Shown here piece after piece: positions 30,958 through 40,161 of a stretch of DNA of 44,355 nucleotides (its first letter is position 1; every line of letters starts with the position of its first letter). The stretch covers positions 1 through 44,355 of IMG/VR virus record IMGVR_UViG_3300036401_000032; one strand, given 5' to 3'. The position numbers and the translations under genes are program-made. The notes beneath the pieces are model-generated. The model made no database searches, was not told the DNA's origin, and saw nothing but the letters and a program-made list of their open reading frames with translations. The DNA is from a virus.

Positions 30958-32004
30958 TTAGAAACTGCTATCGCCTCCGCTAAAGAAATTGCTAAACGTG
31001 TCGGACGCCTGCTGATCGCTCAACCCGAAACCTGTATCGCCTGACACATTACCGCTATCGGCACCACCACTAGTAGGCACAAGTCCGTACTGCGGTTGCT
31101 GACCGCTACTTCCACCACCACCACCGCCACCACTGCCCTTAAACGCGCCAATCAGTGATGCAAGTCCCTTCAAGTCTGGTGCAGTATCGGCAATGCCTTT
31201 CGCATACGCATTGTAAGCATTACCAATATTGCCTGCCGAGTTTTGTAACGCTTGCAGAATCCCTTGGCTCTGCTGTTGTTGTAGCGTAGATAGTGCCTGT
31301 GGCGTATCTGACATCCGAATAGGAGCACCACCACCCTGCATCATTGTTTGTTGCAACTGTTGCAGCACTGGCAAGTATTTGCTTTGGTGCTGTTGCTGTA
31401 GAGAAGCCTCCAACGGTATTGATTCTTTGTAAGCCTCTAGTTGGTTAGCTGCAACGTTACGACCCTGTGCGTCGTCGGCGGCTTTTAGTATGGCTGGGAG
31501 ATCAGCGCCTCGGCCTTGACGTATTAGTGTGCGTCCAACATCCTGAGCCTGCCTACCCGAAGCCATTTGGTTGGCAAGTTGCATTTTTGACGCAAGTGTG
31601 TCCTCGAGCGCAGCCCGACTCGGTGGTTGATCGTAACGAAATCCTGCTAGTGCAATATTGTAGTCAGGCTTTGCAGCTTCACCGCGAGCGGCAGCATCTT
31701 CGAGAATTTGTCGATTGCGTCGCGCGTCTACAGTAAGAGATTTCAGTTGTTCGTTTTGACCTGCGGAAATAATTTCAGCCTGTAGAGGCGATAGAACCGT
31801 TTCCCATGAATTTGTCGCTCGATTGTACCGTTGCTTATTACCGTAAGCATCGGTACGTGTAGCAGTTTGCAGATCATATTGCTGTGCAGCGTTACGCTCC
31901 TGAAAGCGTAGGTTCATTAGATTGATGATCGCAGCTTCACCTGCGGATTGCGATTGTGCAGCGGCTCCGGCTAAGCCAGCGACTGCGCCTAAGATTTCAG
32001 CCAT
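30958..32004 (-). CDS. Internal virion-like protein
   Basis: This 348-residue protein has an Ala/Gly-rich, weakly hydrophobic N-terminal helix (MAEILGAVAGLAGAAAQSQS), long Gln-rich helices (LQQQHQSKYLPVLQQLQQT), and a Gly-rich, disordered C-terminus with SGGGGGGGSSG. An amphipathic helix plus glutamine-rich coils fits podovirus internal core proteins that form an ejection tunnel. No enzyme motif. It begins two bases after the previous gene's stop, with GAAGAGGAAC as ribosome site inside that gene. Confidence 0.68.
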   Translation of the reverse strand: MAEILGAVAGLAGAAAQSQSAGEAAIINLMNLRFQERNAAQQYDLQTATRTDAYGNKQRYNRATNSWETVLSPLQAEIISAGQNEQLKSLTVDARRNRQILEDAAARGEAAKPDYNIALAGFRYDQPPSRAALEDTLASKMQLANQMASGRQAQDVGRTLIRQGRGADLPAILKAADDAQGRNVAANQLEAYKESIPLEASLQQQHQSKYLPVLQQLQQTMMQGGGAPIRMSDTPQALSTLQQQQSQGILQALQNSAGNIGNAYNAYAKGIADTAPDLKGLASLIGAFKGSGGGGGGGSSGQQPQYGLVPTSGGADSGNVSGDTGFGLSDQQASDTFSNFFSGGDSSF

Positions 32005-32006
32005 GG

Positions 32007-33515
32007 CTATTGTTCCTCTTCGTCTAACTTGTTATGTGTCTCTTCCGGTGTTTCCTGTGGAGTAGCAGGCAAATTACTTTCGATAAGCGGATCGTAACGC
32101 TGTTCGTTATACTTTGGATTGGACAGGTCGAATTTCGTAGGATCAGGTGGAGCATTCATCTTCTCGTACATGTCCTTTAATACTTGTGGCACAATCATTG
32201 ATTTGCCGCTCTCCGGCGTAACGACTGGTGGAGTTTGACTCACACTTGGTGTTGGCACAGGTACTTGTGCTGCTCGAGGAATGATCCCGTATTCCGCCAA
32301 ATTGTTGTTAATGGCTCGTGCAGAAGTCTCAGCCATGCTACTCGGGAGGGGTTCAGCTACACGATTGACTCGCGATAACAATTCAGTTAGCATTGCCTCC
32401 GACATTCCTGGAACCGCATGGGGCTGTTCGCTCATTCTATTTGACGGCGGAGGGGCCGGAGGCGATTCGTACATCCTTCGTATTATCTCCGGCACCCATG
32501 AAGACATACTTCGTGGAGGCGTGTCGGGGGGTGCGTATTCGCGTGGTATCGTCATACGTGAAGCGTTGTAACCGGCTAACACTTGCGGCAGCCATGTAGG
32601 GTTCTGGTTTCGCCCTACAGGCACCGTGTTCCCAGGCACTAATTTGTACTTCTCAGGACCGCTGATTGTAGGAGACGGCTGCTCGTAATCCGCAGTTGTG
32701 GCTACAGCGTGTGTTGGATTTCTTTCGCTACCCATAGCTATGAAATCAGGATTTTCCGCCTTCCACTGTGACTCTAGAAATTTCTGTTCCCGTAATCCAG
32801 AAGCACGTCTTTCAGCATCCGTGAGATCGATAGGCTCACCTTCGTACGACGGATAGCCATGCTTCGACTGGTACGCTATTCCTGCTTTAGTCTTCAAGAA
32901 GGGTTGATCCATGCCTACGGTTTCGGCTAGGTTATAGTCTCCCTTCATCATACGTTTGATCAGTGCATCCGAATACTGACCACTCGCAGGATTATTGCCA
33001 GCGTACATTGCCAATACTGCTGGTAGTTGATAACTCAGCGGAACGTGTGGCTGTTCCCCGGGTTGTCCAGGTTGTCCTGTTGACGTTGTTGGTGGAGGCA
33101 ATCCTGGAACGCCAGAAGTACCTCCGGCACGAGTTGCGCGCTGACCACCTTCCTTAACGCCTAAGCCACGCAGTTCTTGTTGTTGTTGTAGCAGTCGGTC
33201 ATGTTCCGCTGCGCGTTCTTTAATGCCTTCTGGTGTATGTGCAGGGAACTTGTACTGGTAACGTTGACTCCCACCCACAGTACCTGGGATGTTTATAGCG
33301 TCCTTTGGTACGGTCCCTGGAACCGTTCCGCGAGGCGTGACTGCATACGAATCCTGTGGAAGTAACAATTCAGGATGCGCGTTACGTGCCGCAGCATTGA
33401 GCGGCACGTATCTGTACCCTTTGGGTGGCGGCGGTAGTTCTTGAGGCTGCTGCTGTTGCTGCCCTCGACCTAATTCGAAGATACTCGGCAGCCCGAAACC
33501 GCTTTTCTTGGCCAT
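32007..33515 (-). CDS. Pro/Gln-rich internal virion protein
   Basis: This 502-residue protein has a Gln/Pro-rich N-terminus (residues 18-32), then KGYRYVPLNAAARNAHPELL, a middle ALIKRMMKGDYNLAE with a possible lysozyme-like Gln-Tyr-Ser segment, and a C-terminal disordered Pro-rich half. No catalytic residues are convincing. It sits among internal virion genes. The in-frame palindrome 32233-32245 encodes PSVSQTP in a linker. The start follows palindrome 33518-33530 by two bases and has no Shine-Dalgarno; the upstream stop touches that palindrome. Confidence 0.66.
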   Translation of the reverse strand: MAKKSGFGLPSIFELGRGQQQQQPQELPPPPKGYRYVPLNAAARNAHPELLLPQDSYAVTPRGTVPGTVPKDAINIPGTVGGSQRYQYKFPAHTPEGIKERAAEHDRLLQQQQELRGLGVKEGGQRATRAGGTSGVPGLPPPTTSTGQPGQPGEQPHVPLSYQLPAVLAMYAGNNPASGQYSDALIKRMMKGDYNLAETVGMDQPFLKTKAGIAYQSKHGYPSYEGEPIDLTDAERRASGLREQKFLESQWKAENPDFIAMGSERNPTHAVATTADYEQPSPTISGPEKYKLVPGNTVPVGRNQNPTWLPQVLAGYNASRMTIPREYAPPDTPPRSMSSWVPEIIRRMYESPPAPPPSNRMSEQPHAVPGMSEAMLTELLSRVNRVAEPLPSSMAETSARAINNNLAEYGIIPRAAQVPVPTPSVSQTPPVVTPESGKSMIVPQVLKDMYEKMNAPPDPTKFDLSNPKYNEQRYDPLIESNLPATPQETPEETHNKLDEEEQ

Positions 33516-33517
33516 GA

Positions 33518-33530
33518 GTTTGACTCACAC
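33518..33530. promoter_or_regulatory. 13-bp palindrome forming the whole spacer and leader
   Basis: On the minus strand the upstream TAA is followed directly by GTGTGAGTCAAAC, then TC and ATG. The 15-base gap holds nothing else, so translation of the downstream gene must begin without a normal ribosome site or by re-initiation. Confidence 0.75.
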
Positions 33531-34442
33531 TTAGAACACTGCGGATGTCGTCGGCGTGGTCTTGTTAGTCGCCTGCGCGTTCGGATCGATGACACCGGCC
33601 TGTGCAGTAGGATCGAACGGTAGGTTCTGCGCACCTTGACCAGCACCAGCGATGGCAGCCAGACCCTGTGTGTTAAACAAGTTCGCGGAGCCGATCTTGC
33701 CCTGTAGTGACGTATTGAAGTCTCTCATAAAGTCACTAAAGTTCTGATCAGCCTGCGTGCCGAACGTGTTAGGATCGAATCTAGTACCTAGTTTTAGAGT
33801 CTGTGCCGATGTACGTCCTTTGTTCGCGATGTCATCAAGAGCTTGTTGCTCCGACGAAACAAGACCAGTACCTGCCGATCTAATCGTTGCTAGCACACCA
33901 GGGTCTTGACGAGTGAGTTCGGCTTCCGCTGATGTCTGACCCGCGGGAGTAATAACACCGCGTGATAGCATATTCTGAATGATTGCATCAGCAGCCGAAC
34001 GTTGCGTTGCATCGATGCCAGCCACGTATGGGTCCATGATGCTGAATGGAGCTTTAGACGCACCGTAGTTCGGAGAGAACAATGCATCAATGCCTCGTCC
34101 TGCTTTTGCTTGCGCCGCAGCAGTGTCGGCATCATAGATTTGTTGACCTATACCACTAAACGACGCCCCCGGATTCGGATCAGTTGGCGAGATACCAGCA
34201 AGTGTTGATGCAATTCTGGCATCAATACTTGATTGATATTCACTAGGATCGAGTCCCTGTTGCGCGAAGAAGTCTTGCGCAGAAGCCCGACCAGCAGTAG
34301 CCGAAGAGCCACGCAGAGCCGCAAGATCAGCTTTGGTCTGCGCGTCTTTAGCATCTTGAATTTGTTGCTGTCGTGCAGCTTCTGCTTCCTTCATCGACTC
34401 GACTTGTGCGCTGTTGTCCGGAGGCATGGATGGTGCTGACAT
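33531..34442 (-). CDS. Helical internal virion-like protein
   Basis: This 303-residue protein is rich in Ala, Gln, Ser and Asp, with an N-terminal helix (MKEAEAARQQQIQDAKDAQT) and repeated GRASAQDF, GIGQQIYDAD and SSEQQALDDIANKGR segments. It is soluble and probably elongated. Similar Ala/Gln-rich proteins occur between tail fibre and large internal protein genes in podoviruses. No domain can be named. It has a good AGGAG ribosome site. Confidence 0.68.
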   Translation of the reverse strand: MSAPSMPPDNSAQVESMKEAEAARQQQIQDAKDAQTKADLAALRGSSATAGRASAQDFFAQQGLDPSEYQSSIDARIASTLAGISPTDPNPGASFSGIGQQIYDADTAAAQAKAGRGIDALFSPNYGASKAPFSIMDPYVAGIDATQRSAADAIIQNMLSRGVITPAGQTSAEAELTRQDPGVLATIRSAGTGLVSSEQQALDDIANKGRTSAQTLKLGTRFDPNTFGTQADQNFSDFMRDFNTSLQGKIGSANLFNTQGLAAIAGAGQGAQNLPFDPTAQAGVIDPNAQATNKTTPTTSAVF

Positions 34443-34446
34443 TTTA

Positions 34447-34968
34447 CTACTCCTGAGTTTGAGTCGTACTCGGCTTCATTTTGAGGCGGTTTAGATGATA
34501 AAGCTTACCGACAGGCTCAAAGCCTATGCTTTTGAGGTAACGTTCCATTCCTTCTTCATGCAATCCTCCCGTATGACTTGCCTGAATTAGCTTCGCCCTG
34601 CGTGCTATGGCCCAGTCGCGATAGGCCAAAGTGAGCTTCTGAAGGTTCAAAATCGACCGATATTCAGGCACAATATACAGAAAAACGTCGTTTGTGACCA
34701 GTTCCCATGAGAACAAAAGAGGAACACAGTATGCCATAATGCCACCGACAAGCTCTTCTGCGTCGTTCAAAAGTATAAAAACTGTAATTGCGCCGTCGTT
34801 CGTGAGGTTGTTTCTAAGCAGAAATTCGATACGAGTCGGGTCTACAGATGCACCTTTATAGTTAGGCAACATTGGAACAAAGACACATGCTGCCTTCACG
34901 AGGTCAGGAATATCCGTCTCGGTGAATCGGCGTAAGTGCGTTTTGCGCGTTTCAGATTTGTCGGTCAT
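34447..34968 (-). CDS. GNAT-family acetyltransferase-like protein
   Basis: This 173-residue protein has an N-terminal RRFTETDIPDLVKAA, a central ELVGGIMAYCVP strand pair, a conserved-looking VFLYIVPEYRS followed by a helix, and a C-terminal RYLKSIGFEPVGK, the order of GNAT folds. Phage relatives of this type are common beside tail genes, some assumed to be virion-associated; the substrate is unknown. It is the gene after the tail fibre. An imperfect palindrome (34457-34469) encodes STTQTQ at its C-terminus. Confidence 0.78.
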   Translation of the reverse strand: MTDKSETRKTHLRRFTETDIPDLVKAACVFVPMLPNYKGASVDPTRIEFLLRNNLTNDGAITVFILLNDAEELVGGIMAYCVPLLFSWELVTNDVFLYIVPEYRSILNLQKLTLAYRDWAIARRAKLIQASHTGGLHEEGMERYLKSIGFEPVGKLYHLNRLKMKPSTTQTQE

Positions 34969-34982
34969 GATAGCCTCGGTAT

Positions 34983-36950
34983 CTAGAGCCTTGCATTCGC
35001 CGATGCACGATAACCATTTACGTATGAATTTCCTATTATCGAAGAGGTCAAAACTTGTCTAACACCGTAAAGTGTTATACAGTCTATAGTCGTACCTCCT
35101 ACATTGGCTGATCCACTACCCGATACGGTTGGATCAACGCCGATTGCACCAATTGTAGGTGCTCCACGCATTGTGACAGGAAGCGACATCCCAGCGATCG
35201 TGAAGGCACCTGCTACCTGCGCATAGAAACCTAAGCTAAACGGTATCCATTGAAAGTAACGTTGGCACGCTGCAAGCTCTTGATCGTAAGTCGGCAACAC
35301 TATCGCCTGTTGTCCACTTGCTGGTAAAATCGTTCCCGGAACCACAATAATCCCAGTTATGCGAAACACATCCGACGTTGCAGCGACAGCGTTAACTTGC
35401 CCAGGCGCCGCAACGTAATTACCTGCCAACCAATTATTAGCCGACGGTGCTGTATACGTGGTTCCGCAAGCCATTGCAAAATCAATTTCTATACCAAGGG
35501 TGTTATCTGTATTCCAAGTTCCTGTCGTATCACCTGGAATAGTTATGGTATTATATTGATAGACATCTGAGACAGCCTGAGTATAGGTTGCAACATAAGA
35601 ACGATTGCTGGCAAGGTTACGAACTGCTACACTATAAATGCCAGTTCGATGATGTGCCGTCCAGAAACCTATCGATATAGGCTGAGGATTCGCAATGCCC
35701 CACGCCAATCGCCGCGTCCGCAATCCTTCCATTCTTTGAACTGCACCTAACGCAAAATCACCGGCTCCCATAACTGTCTGTGCCGTAGTAACAGCAATAC
35801 CTATAGAGCAAGGCATACCATTTATAGCACCACTCGTATATTGCGCCGCGCTTAACGTCATAGTACCAGTAAAATTTATTAGCCATCCATCACAAGTATA
35901 TTTACCTGTTGTAGTTACCGGAGTCGTACCATTTTCTTGACTTATGTCCATTCCACCATTGATCGAAAGAATCTCAGGTCGCCCTACAACTGTTGTCCCT
36001 ACGAACGCCGTCGTAGCAACTTTTGTTGAACTGTCACCAGCCGTAGGTGTTGGAGCGGCTGGCGTACCTGTAAACGTCGGGCTGGCTATCGGAGCCTTCA
36101 ACGCATCTTGCGAATCGACATAAGTGATACTAGCTTTCAGCGCATCCTGTGAATCAACGTAGGTGACCGCCGCCTTAGATGTGTCGCTCGGATGAATGTG
36201 ATCTTGTCTAGAATATAAATTCGAAATACCGGGAGCAGCAGGACCGTCCATTATAGGATTAGCGTTACCTGGTGCAGGCATTCCACTTCCACCAATCGAA
36301 CCTGCAACGAACGCAGTAGTAGCGATAGTAGTATCATTGGTTGCCAAAGCTGGCGTTGGTGCTCTCGGAACACCTGTAAACGTAGGTGATGCTATTGGTG
36401 CTTTCGTCGCATCCTGTGCGTCAACATACGTTATCGAAGCACGAGACGTATCGGAAGGATGGCCGTGATCACCACGAGCATAAGTTTGACTCACACCAAC
36501 TACTGCGGGACCGTTCATTAGTGGCGGAGTATTACTCGGCACAACTGGATCAAGTCGAGCGTCCACTTCATCAATCGCAGCCTGAACGTTTGTAGCTGTC
36601 AATCCACTTGTGCCATTAGCGTACGAAATCGTCGCTGCGGTGCCTGTCGTGATGACTCCAAAGCCCCAATACGACGGATGCGCAGCTCGATCTTGTGCAA
36701 ATGTCGTCGGTGCCGCGGCGCTGTTGTTAGCGACTAGACAAGACCAAACAGTGCCTAAATCCGAGTCAATCGCCACGTCGCCGACAGCATAACTTGTCGA
36801 ATTTATCCAATTCATCATTCCGGCAACGGCCATAACGCCGTACATCTGCGCGTCGATTGAGTCGAACGTAGCAGATAATTGCGTAACCCATGGCTCCGAC
36901 ATGAAGTCAGGGACTGGAAATCGAAAGTATTTTGTGTAGTGCGTGGTCAT
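34983..36950 (-). CDS. Tail fibre / receptor-binding protein
   Basis: This 655-residue protein has an N-terminal attachment part, with YFRFPVPDFMSEPWV and repeated fibre-shaft units of the YARGDHGHP and YSRQDHIHPSDTS type (about 150-270). Two ITYVDSQDALKA repeats follow, then two PIASPTFTG repeats with ATTAFV, all typical of trimeric phage fibres. The C-terminal half (about 340-655) is a large beta domain, SINGGMDISQENG to the end, probably the host-binding head. The palindrome copy 36484-36496 replaces part of a shaft unit and encodes GVSQTY. The start overlaps the upstream gene by four bases. Confidence 0.85.
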   Translation of the reverse strand: MTTHYTKYFRFPVPDFMSEPWVTQLSATFDSIDAQMYGVMAVAGMMNWINSTSYAVGDVAIDSDLGTVWSCLVANNSAAAPTTFAQDRAAHPSYWGFGVITTGTAATISYANGTSGLTATNVQAAIDEVDARLDPVVPSNTPPLMNGPAVVGVSQTYARGDHGHPSDTSRASITYVDAQDATKAPIASPTFTGVPRAPTPALATNDTTIATTAFVAGSIGGSGMPAPGNANPIMDGPAAPGISNLYSRQDHIHPSDTSKAAVTYVDSQDALKASITYVDSQDALKAPIASPTFTGTPAAPTPTAGDSSTKVATTAFVGTTVVGRPEILSINGGMDISQENGTTPVTTTGKYTCDGWLINFTGTMTLSAAQYTSGAINGMPCSIGIAVTTAQTVMGAGDFALGAVQRMEGLRTRRLAWGIANPQPISIGFWTAHHRTGIYSVAVRNLASNRSYVATYTQAVSDVYQYNTITIPGDTTGTWNTDNTLGIEIDFAMACGTTYTAPSANNWLAGNYVAAPGQVNAVAATSDVFRITGIIVVPGTILPASGQQAIVLPTYDQELAACQRYFQWIPFSLGFYAQVAGAFTIAGMSLPVTMRGAPTIGAIGVDPTVSGSGSANVGGTTIDCITLYGVRQVLTSSIIGNSYVNGYRASANARL

Positions 36951-39352
36951 CGTTTGTACTGCCCCTCTGAATACAGGAAGGAGAAGTCGTTAACCTGTAA
37001 GGTTTTCGTAGATGTTCCGAACACCTTAACCTTTAGGATTTTGAACTTGACAGGGAATCCCCATAGCCTGGGATCGTCTGCCACACGTCCGCCGCCGTAA
37101 GGACCGTCGTCATAGCCAAATCCTCGCATGGAGTTACCAACGAACTCAACCATCAATGCAGGATTATACATTATGTTGCCATTGTCGTCTTTGTAGAGTC
37201 CATCCACATAGACTTCGACAGTGAATCTAGCTACTCCAATTGCAGTTGCTGCAACGAAACGTAACTGCTTAATTTTCATCGGCTCACGGCCGGACATCCA
37301 AGGCAATTCCATCTCGAACGGAATTGAAATACCATTGTATATCGCCCACCACGAAGGATTGGCTGCTATGTCGTCAGCCATCGAAGTTGTTCCGCTGGTA
37401 TGACTCACACTGCAAGTATAGCTCTTGGCTCCGTCGCCTGTAACTGCTGCCGTAGTAGTTGGAACGTACGCCCCCATGCTCTGGCTGGCTTCCAACTGAT
37501 TGCCGAATATGACTACGCCAGTCGTTCCGTCGCCGTCATATATACTTGCGTCTGACGACCCATCGCCTTGCAACAAGGACAGACGCAAATACACTCCCGT
37601 TTCGGCGTTGTTCATATTTATGGTGTGACTCACACGCCACCAACCGTTCAACATCTGAATGGCGTTATAGCTTTGTGTAGCTGTTCCAGCAACCGTAGGT
37701 AAATCGAACTCGCCCGTGACTAAATTAAATCTAACAGTGACACCAGTCGCCGTCGTCGGATTGGAATAAGCTCGAAGCGAGACATAAGTCTTGCCAGCGT
37801 TGTTCTTCAAATAAATAGATCGCGTATACGTTACACCGGCGACGACTGTTACAAGTTGGTCCAGTTTATGCTGCGAGCCAATCGTAGTATCTTCCTTAAG
37901 CAGCCATGCATTATTGCTATTTAGCGGATCAATCGTGTTGGGCGCCCATAGAACTGTCGCGGCGGTAATAGTCCAAGGCGCTACGTTGAATGTATCAGAC
38001 TGCAACGCGACGTTCGTCACCATACTACGCACAAGTTGACCAGCCGTAAATACTGTACTTCTCGCCCAATTCTTATCACGGTCATTCATCCGATCAGCGT
38101 GATAATTCTCATTTGCAAAGACAGCATTTCCGTGCTGGAATATCTTTGTGCCCGTCGAGTAGAACACACGTCCTAAGAACGATTGACACGCGCATGACCA
38201 ATTTGTGGGGAAATTAAATTCTGACCATGCATCGTAATGCAATCCTGTACTGCCAGTATGGACTAGGCAACGCCCATTCGGATTGAACAAAATCGTGTCA
38301 TGCCATAGCGAATCGTAAACCATAAAGCATTGTTCAAGCTGTTGCAAGTCGGTCAAGTTACCGATAATTGATCGGTACAACGGCTCGATACGATCACTGA
38401 CATGCTGTGAATTAATCAAGCCACTGAACAGATTTCGCTTGGCGTCGCTGAAACCATCAAGTCCGGCGAAGATCAATTCTTGTTCGATAAATGTCATACA
38501 CCGATGCCCGAGAAGACCGAACTTGGGCAGCGTATCAGGAAACGTAGGTGAATGTATACCTGACGCATTGTATACGCCAAGCGTCACAAGAATAGTCTGA
38601 CCCTGAAAGAATATAATCAGATACGAGCGAAAACCGATCATTCCGCGAATTGACACGGCCCCTTGAGGCGCGTACGCACCCACGTCAATGCTGATTGCAT
38701 CGTTCGGGACAGGATCACCAGGGAATGTACCACTTGTACCAACTGCAGTAATGTAGATAGTAGTAGGACTGCCAGGAATACCACCGACGCAGTGGTAATT
38801 GCTGGCGACGCATCCATACTTACCGATTGGTACATTGACGTTGCTCCCTGTCGCAAGGTCTTGCAAATAAGTAACCTTAAACACGCTAGATATCGATAGC
38901 GGCTTATCCTTACCGTTATGGATTATCAGTGTATCCTTAAACGGCACGAAGTTGACGGTCGTGAATGCTGAGCCCCATGCCGACGGAGCACCAGGCAACA
39001 ACGCAGCAATCGCAGTGCTCCAAATAGTCGTTACAACACCTGAATCGGAAACGGTTACGATGTTCCCTGATGTGGCGACAACAATCAAACGGCCATTGAA
39101 GTATATCTTGTCTAGAATTGTTCCACCTGCAGGTAATGAAGCTGCTACATCGGCAAACCAACTACTACCATATCGTAGTTGTTGGCCACCAGATGGAGCG
39201 CGTCTGAAATTCTTCAGAGTGACAGCAAACCGCGGAGCCATACTATATTCGTCGTCAACGGCGTTCAAGCCTCCGCCAAAACCTTTCAGCGTGAGGCTCT
39301 TGAGACGAGACTTAGCCGTTCGCTGCTTTAGAATTTGGTTCGGAAATAGCAT
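36947..39352 (-). CDS. DNA-stabilisation/tail-tube B-like protein with inserted lectin-like domain
   Basis: It probably plugs or extends the tail tube. The 801-residue product has two parts of a beta-propeller-like scaffold, with GFGGGLNAVDDEYSMAP at the start and LWGFPVKFKILKVK near the end, as in podovirus packaged-DNA stabilisation proteins. At about 445-645 there is an inserted jelly-roll, carbohydrate-binding-like domain (VALQSDTFNVAPWTI, then FGNQLEASQSMGAYVPT). The insertion probably decorates the tail surface. Two palindromes (37398, 37623) encode VSHT in this insertion or near its edge. Confidence 0.78.
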   Translation of the reverse strand: MLFPNQILKQRTAKSRLKSLTLKGFGGGLNAVDDEYSMAPRFAVTLKNFRRAPSGGQQLRYGSSWFADVAASLPAGGTILDKIYFNGRLIVVATSGNIVTVSDSGVVTTIWSTAIAALLPGAPSAWGSAFTTVNFVPFKDTLIIHNGKDKPLSISSVFKVTYLQDLATGSNVNVPIGKYGCVASNYHCVGGIPGSPTTIYITAVGTSGTFPGDPVPNDAISIDVGAYAPQGAVSIRGMIGFRSYLIIFFQGQTILVTLGVYNASGIHSPTFPDTLPKFGLLGHRCMTFIEQELIFAGLDGFSDAKRNLFSGLINSQHVSDRIEPLYRSIIGNLTDLQQLEQCFMVYDSLWHDTILFNPNGRCLVHTGSTGLHYDAWSEFNFPTNWSCACQSFLGRVFYSTGTKIFQHGNAVFANENYHADRMNDRDKNWARSTVFTAGQLVRSMVTNVALQSDTFNVAPWTITAATVLWAPNTIDPLNSNNAWLLKEDTTIGSQHKLDQLVTVVAGVTYTRSIYLKNNAGKTYVSLRAYSNPTTATGVTVRFNLVTGEFDLPTVAGTATQSYNAIQMLNGWWRVSHTINMNNAETGVYLRLSLLQGDGSSDASIYDGDGTTGVVIFGNQLEASQSMGAYVPTTTAAVTGDGAKSYTCSVSHTSGTTSMADDIAANPSWWAIYNGISIPFEMELPWMSGREPMKIKQLRFVAATAIGVARFTVEVYVDGLYKDDNGNIMYNPALMVEFVGNSMRGFGYDDGPYGGGRVADDPRLWGFPVKFKILKVKVFGTSTKTLQVNDFSFLYSEGQYKR

Positions 39353-39378
39353 AGGTTTGACTCACACTTGGATTGCCA

Positions 39379-40068
39379 TTAAGGATACGAAACCCACTGA
39401 TCAGGAACACCACCGTATTGAGAGTCGCTGAAGTTGATATCATGACTCGAAAGTTGCGACATGATATCCTTGTACTTCATTTCCATCATATTCTTGCACA
39501 TGTCGGCAGCCGCAGCATTCAAATCATCGCCCGCCAGTGTCGTGTATGCCGTGCTGTATGCTAGCAAATCACGATCCAAGTATATTGTGTCTTGCCAATC
39601 CCATGCATCATTCTGCACAGGATAGAACTTGGCATACACATTGATCTTGCCGGTAGCAGTCTTCGGAAGCAAATATATTTTCTTCTTGTTGTACAAAGGG
39701 TTGCTTACGTTCAGCGCATCCCAGTAAATAATACCGTTCCCACTTAACATATTCGACTGAAATGGACTAATATGACGTGGCCGCATACTTAAATTCGTGC
39801 GGCTACCATCACGACGGACTGCAATAATGTCTTCAAAGTCGAGAACATTAAGCAAGTCATCCGTAACGGCTGTTCCAGTGGAACCGTCAAGTGTCAATTG
39901 TACCCAGTTACAGTAATGACGCCAGTTGTACTTCTTGAATAGCATGTTAAATCCGCGAATGCAGTCCGAGAAACAACGATCATCGGAGTACATTTGCACG
40001 CCTGGGCCTGTCACTTCGCCCACGATTTCTTGTGCATCATCGACGATGTTACGAATCGTAGCAGTCAT
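39379..40068 (-). CDS. Head-tail adaptor / tail tubular protein A-like
   Basis: The start MTATIRNIVDDAQE is preferred, with GGCGAGA upstream, over a GTG at 40101. The 229-residue product is helix-rich at the N-terminus with CIRGFNMLFKKYNW, then a beta middle (WVQLTLDGSTG, YLLPKTATGKINVYAKFYP) and a helical C-terminus ending in PDQWVSYP. Length, fold pattern and place between capsid and stabilisation genes fit the gp4/gp11-type adaptors. An upstream hairpin (40111-40151) lies before the gene. Confidence 0.72.
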   Translation of the reverse strand: MTATIRNIVDDAQEIVGEVTGPGVQMYSDDRCFSDCIRGFNMLFKKYNWRHYCNWVQLTLDGSTGTAVTDDLLNVLDFEDIIAVRRDGSRTNLSMRPRHISPFQSNMLSGNGIIYWDALNVSNPLYNKKKIYLLPKTATGKINVYAKFYPVQNDAWDWQDTIYLDRDLLAYSTAYTTLAGDDLNAAAADMCKNMMEMKYKDIMSQLSSHDINFSDSQYGGVPDQWVSYP

Positions 40069-40110
40069 GATAAATCTCGCCACGTCCGAGAGGAGATACA
40101 CTGTATATAG

Positions 40111-40151
40111 GATATAAGAGTACGCTCGCTGCGCTCGCGTACTCTTATATC
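40111..40151 (-). terminator. 15-bp perfect hairpin in the late operon
   Basis: GATATAAGAGTACGC (40111-40125) pairs fully with GCGTACTCTTATATC (40137-40151) around TCGCTGCGCTC. No U-run follows on the minus strand, so it may be a processing or attenuation hairpin that tunes capsid versus tail expression. This gap lacks an exact 13-bp palindrome. Confidence 0.6.
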
Positions 40152-40161
40152 GTGTCCATTC

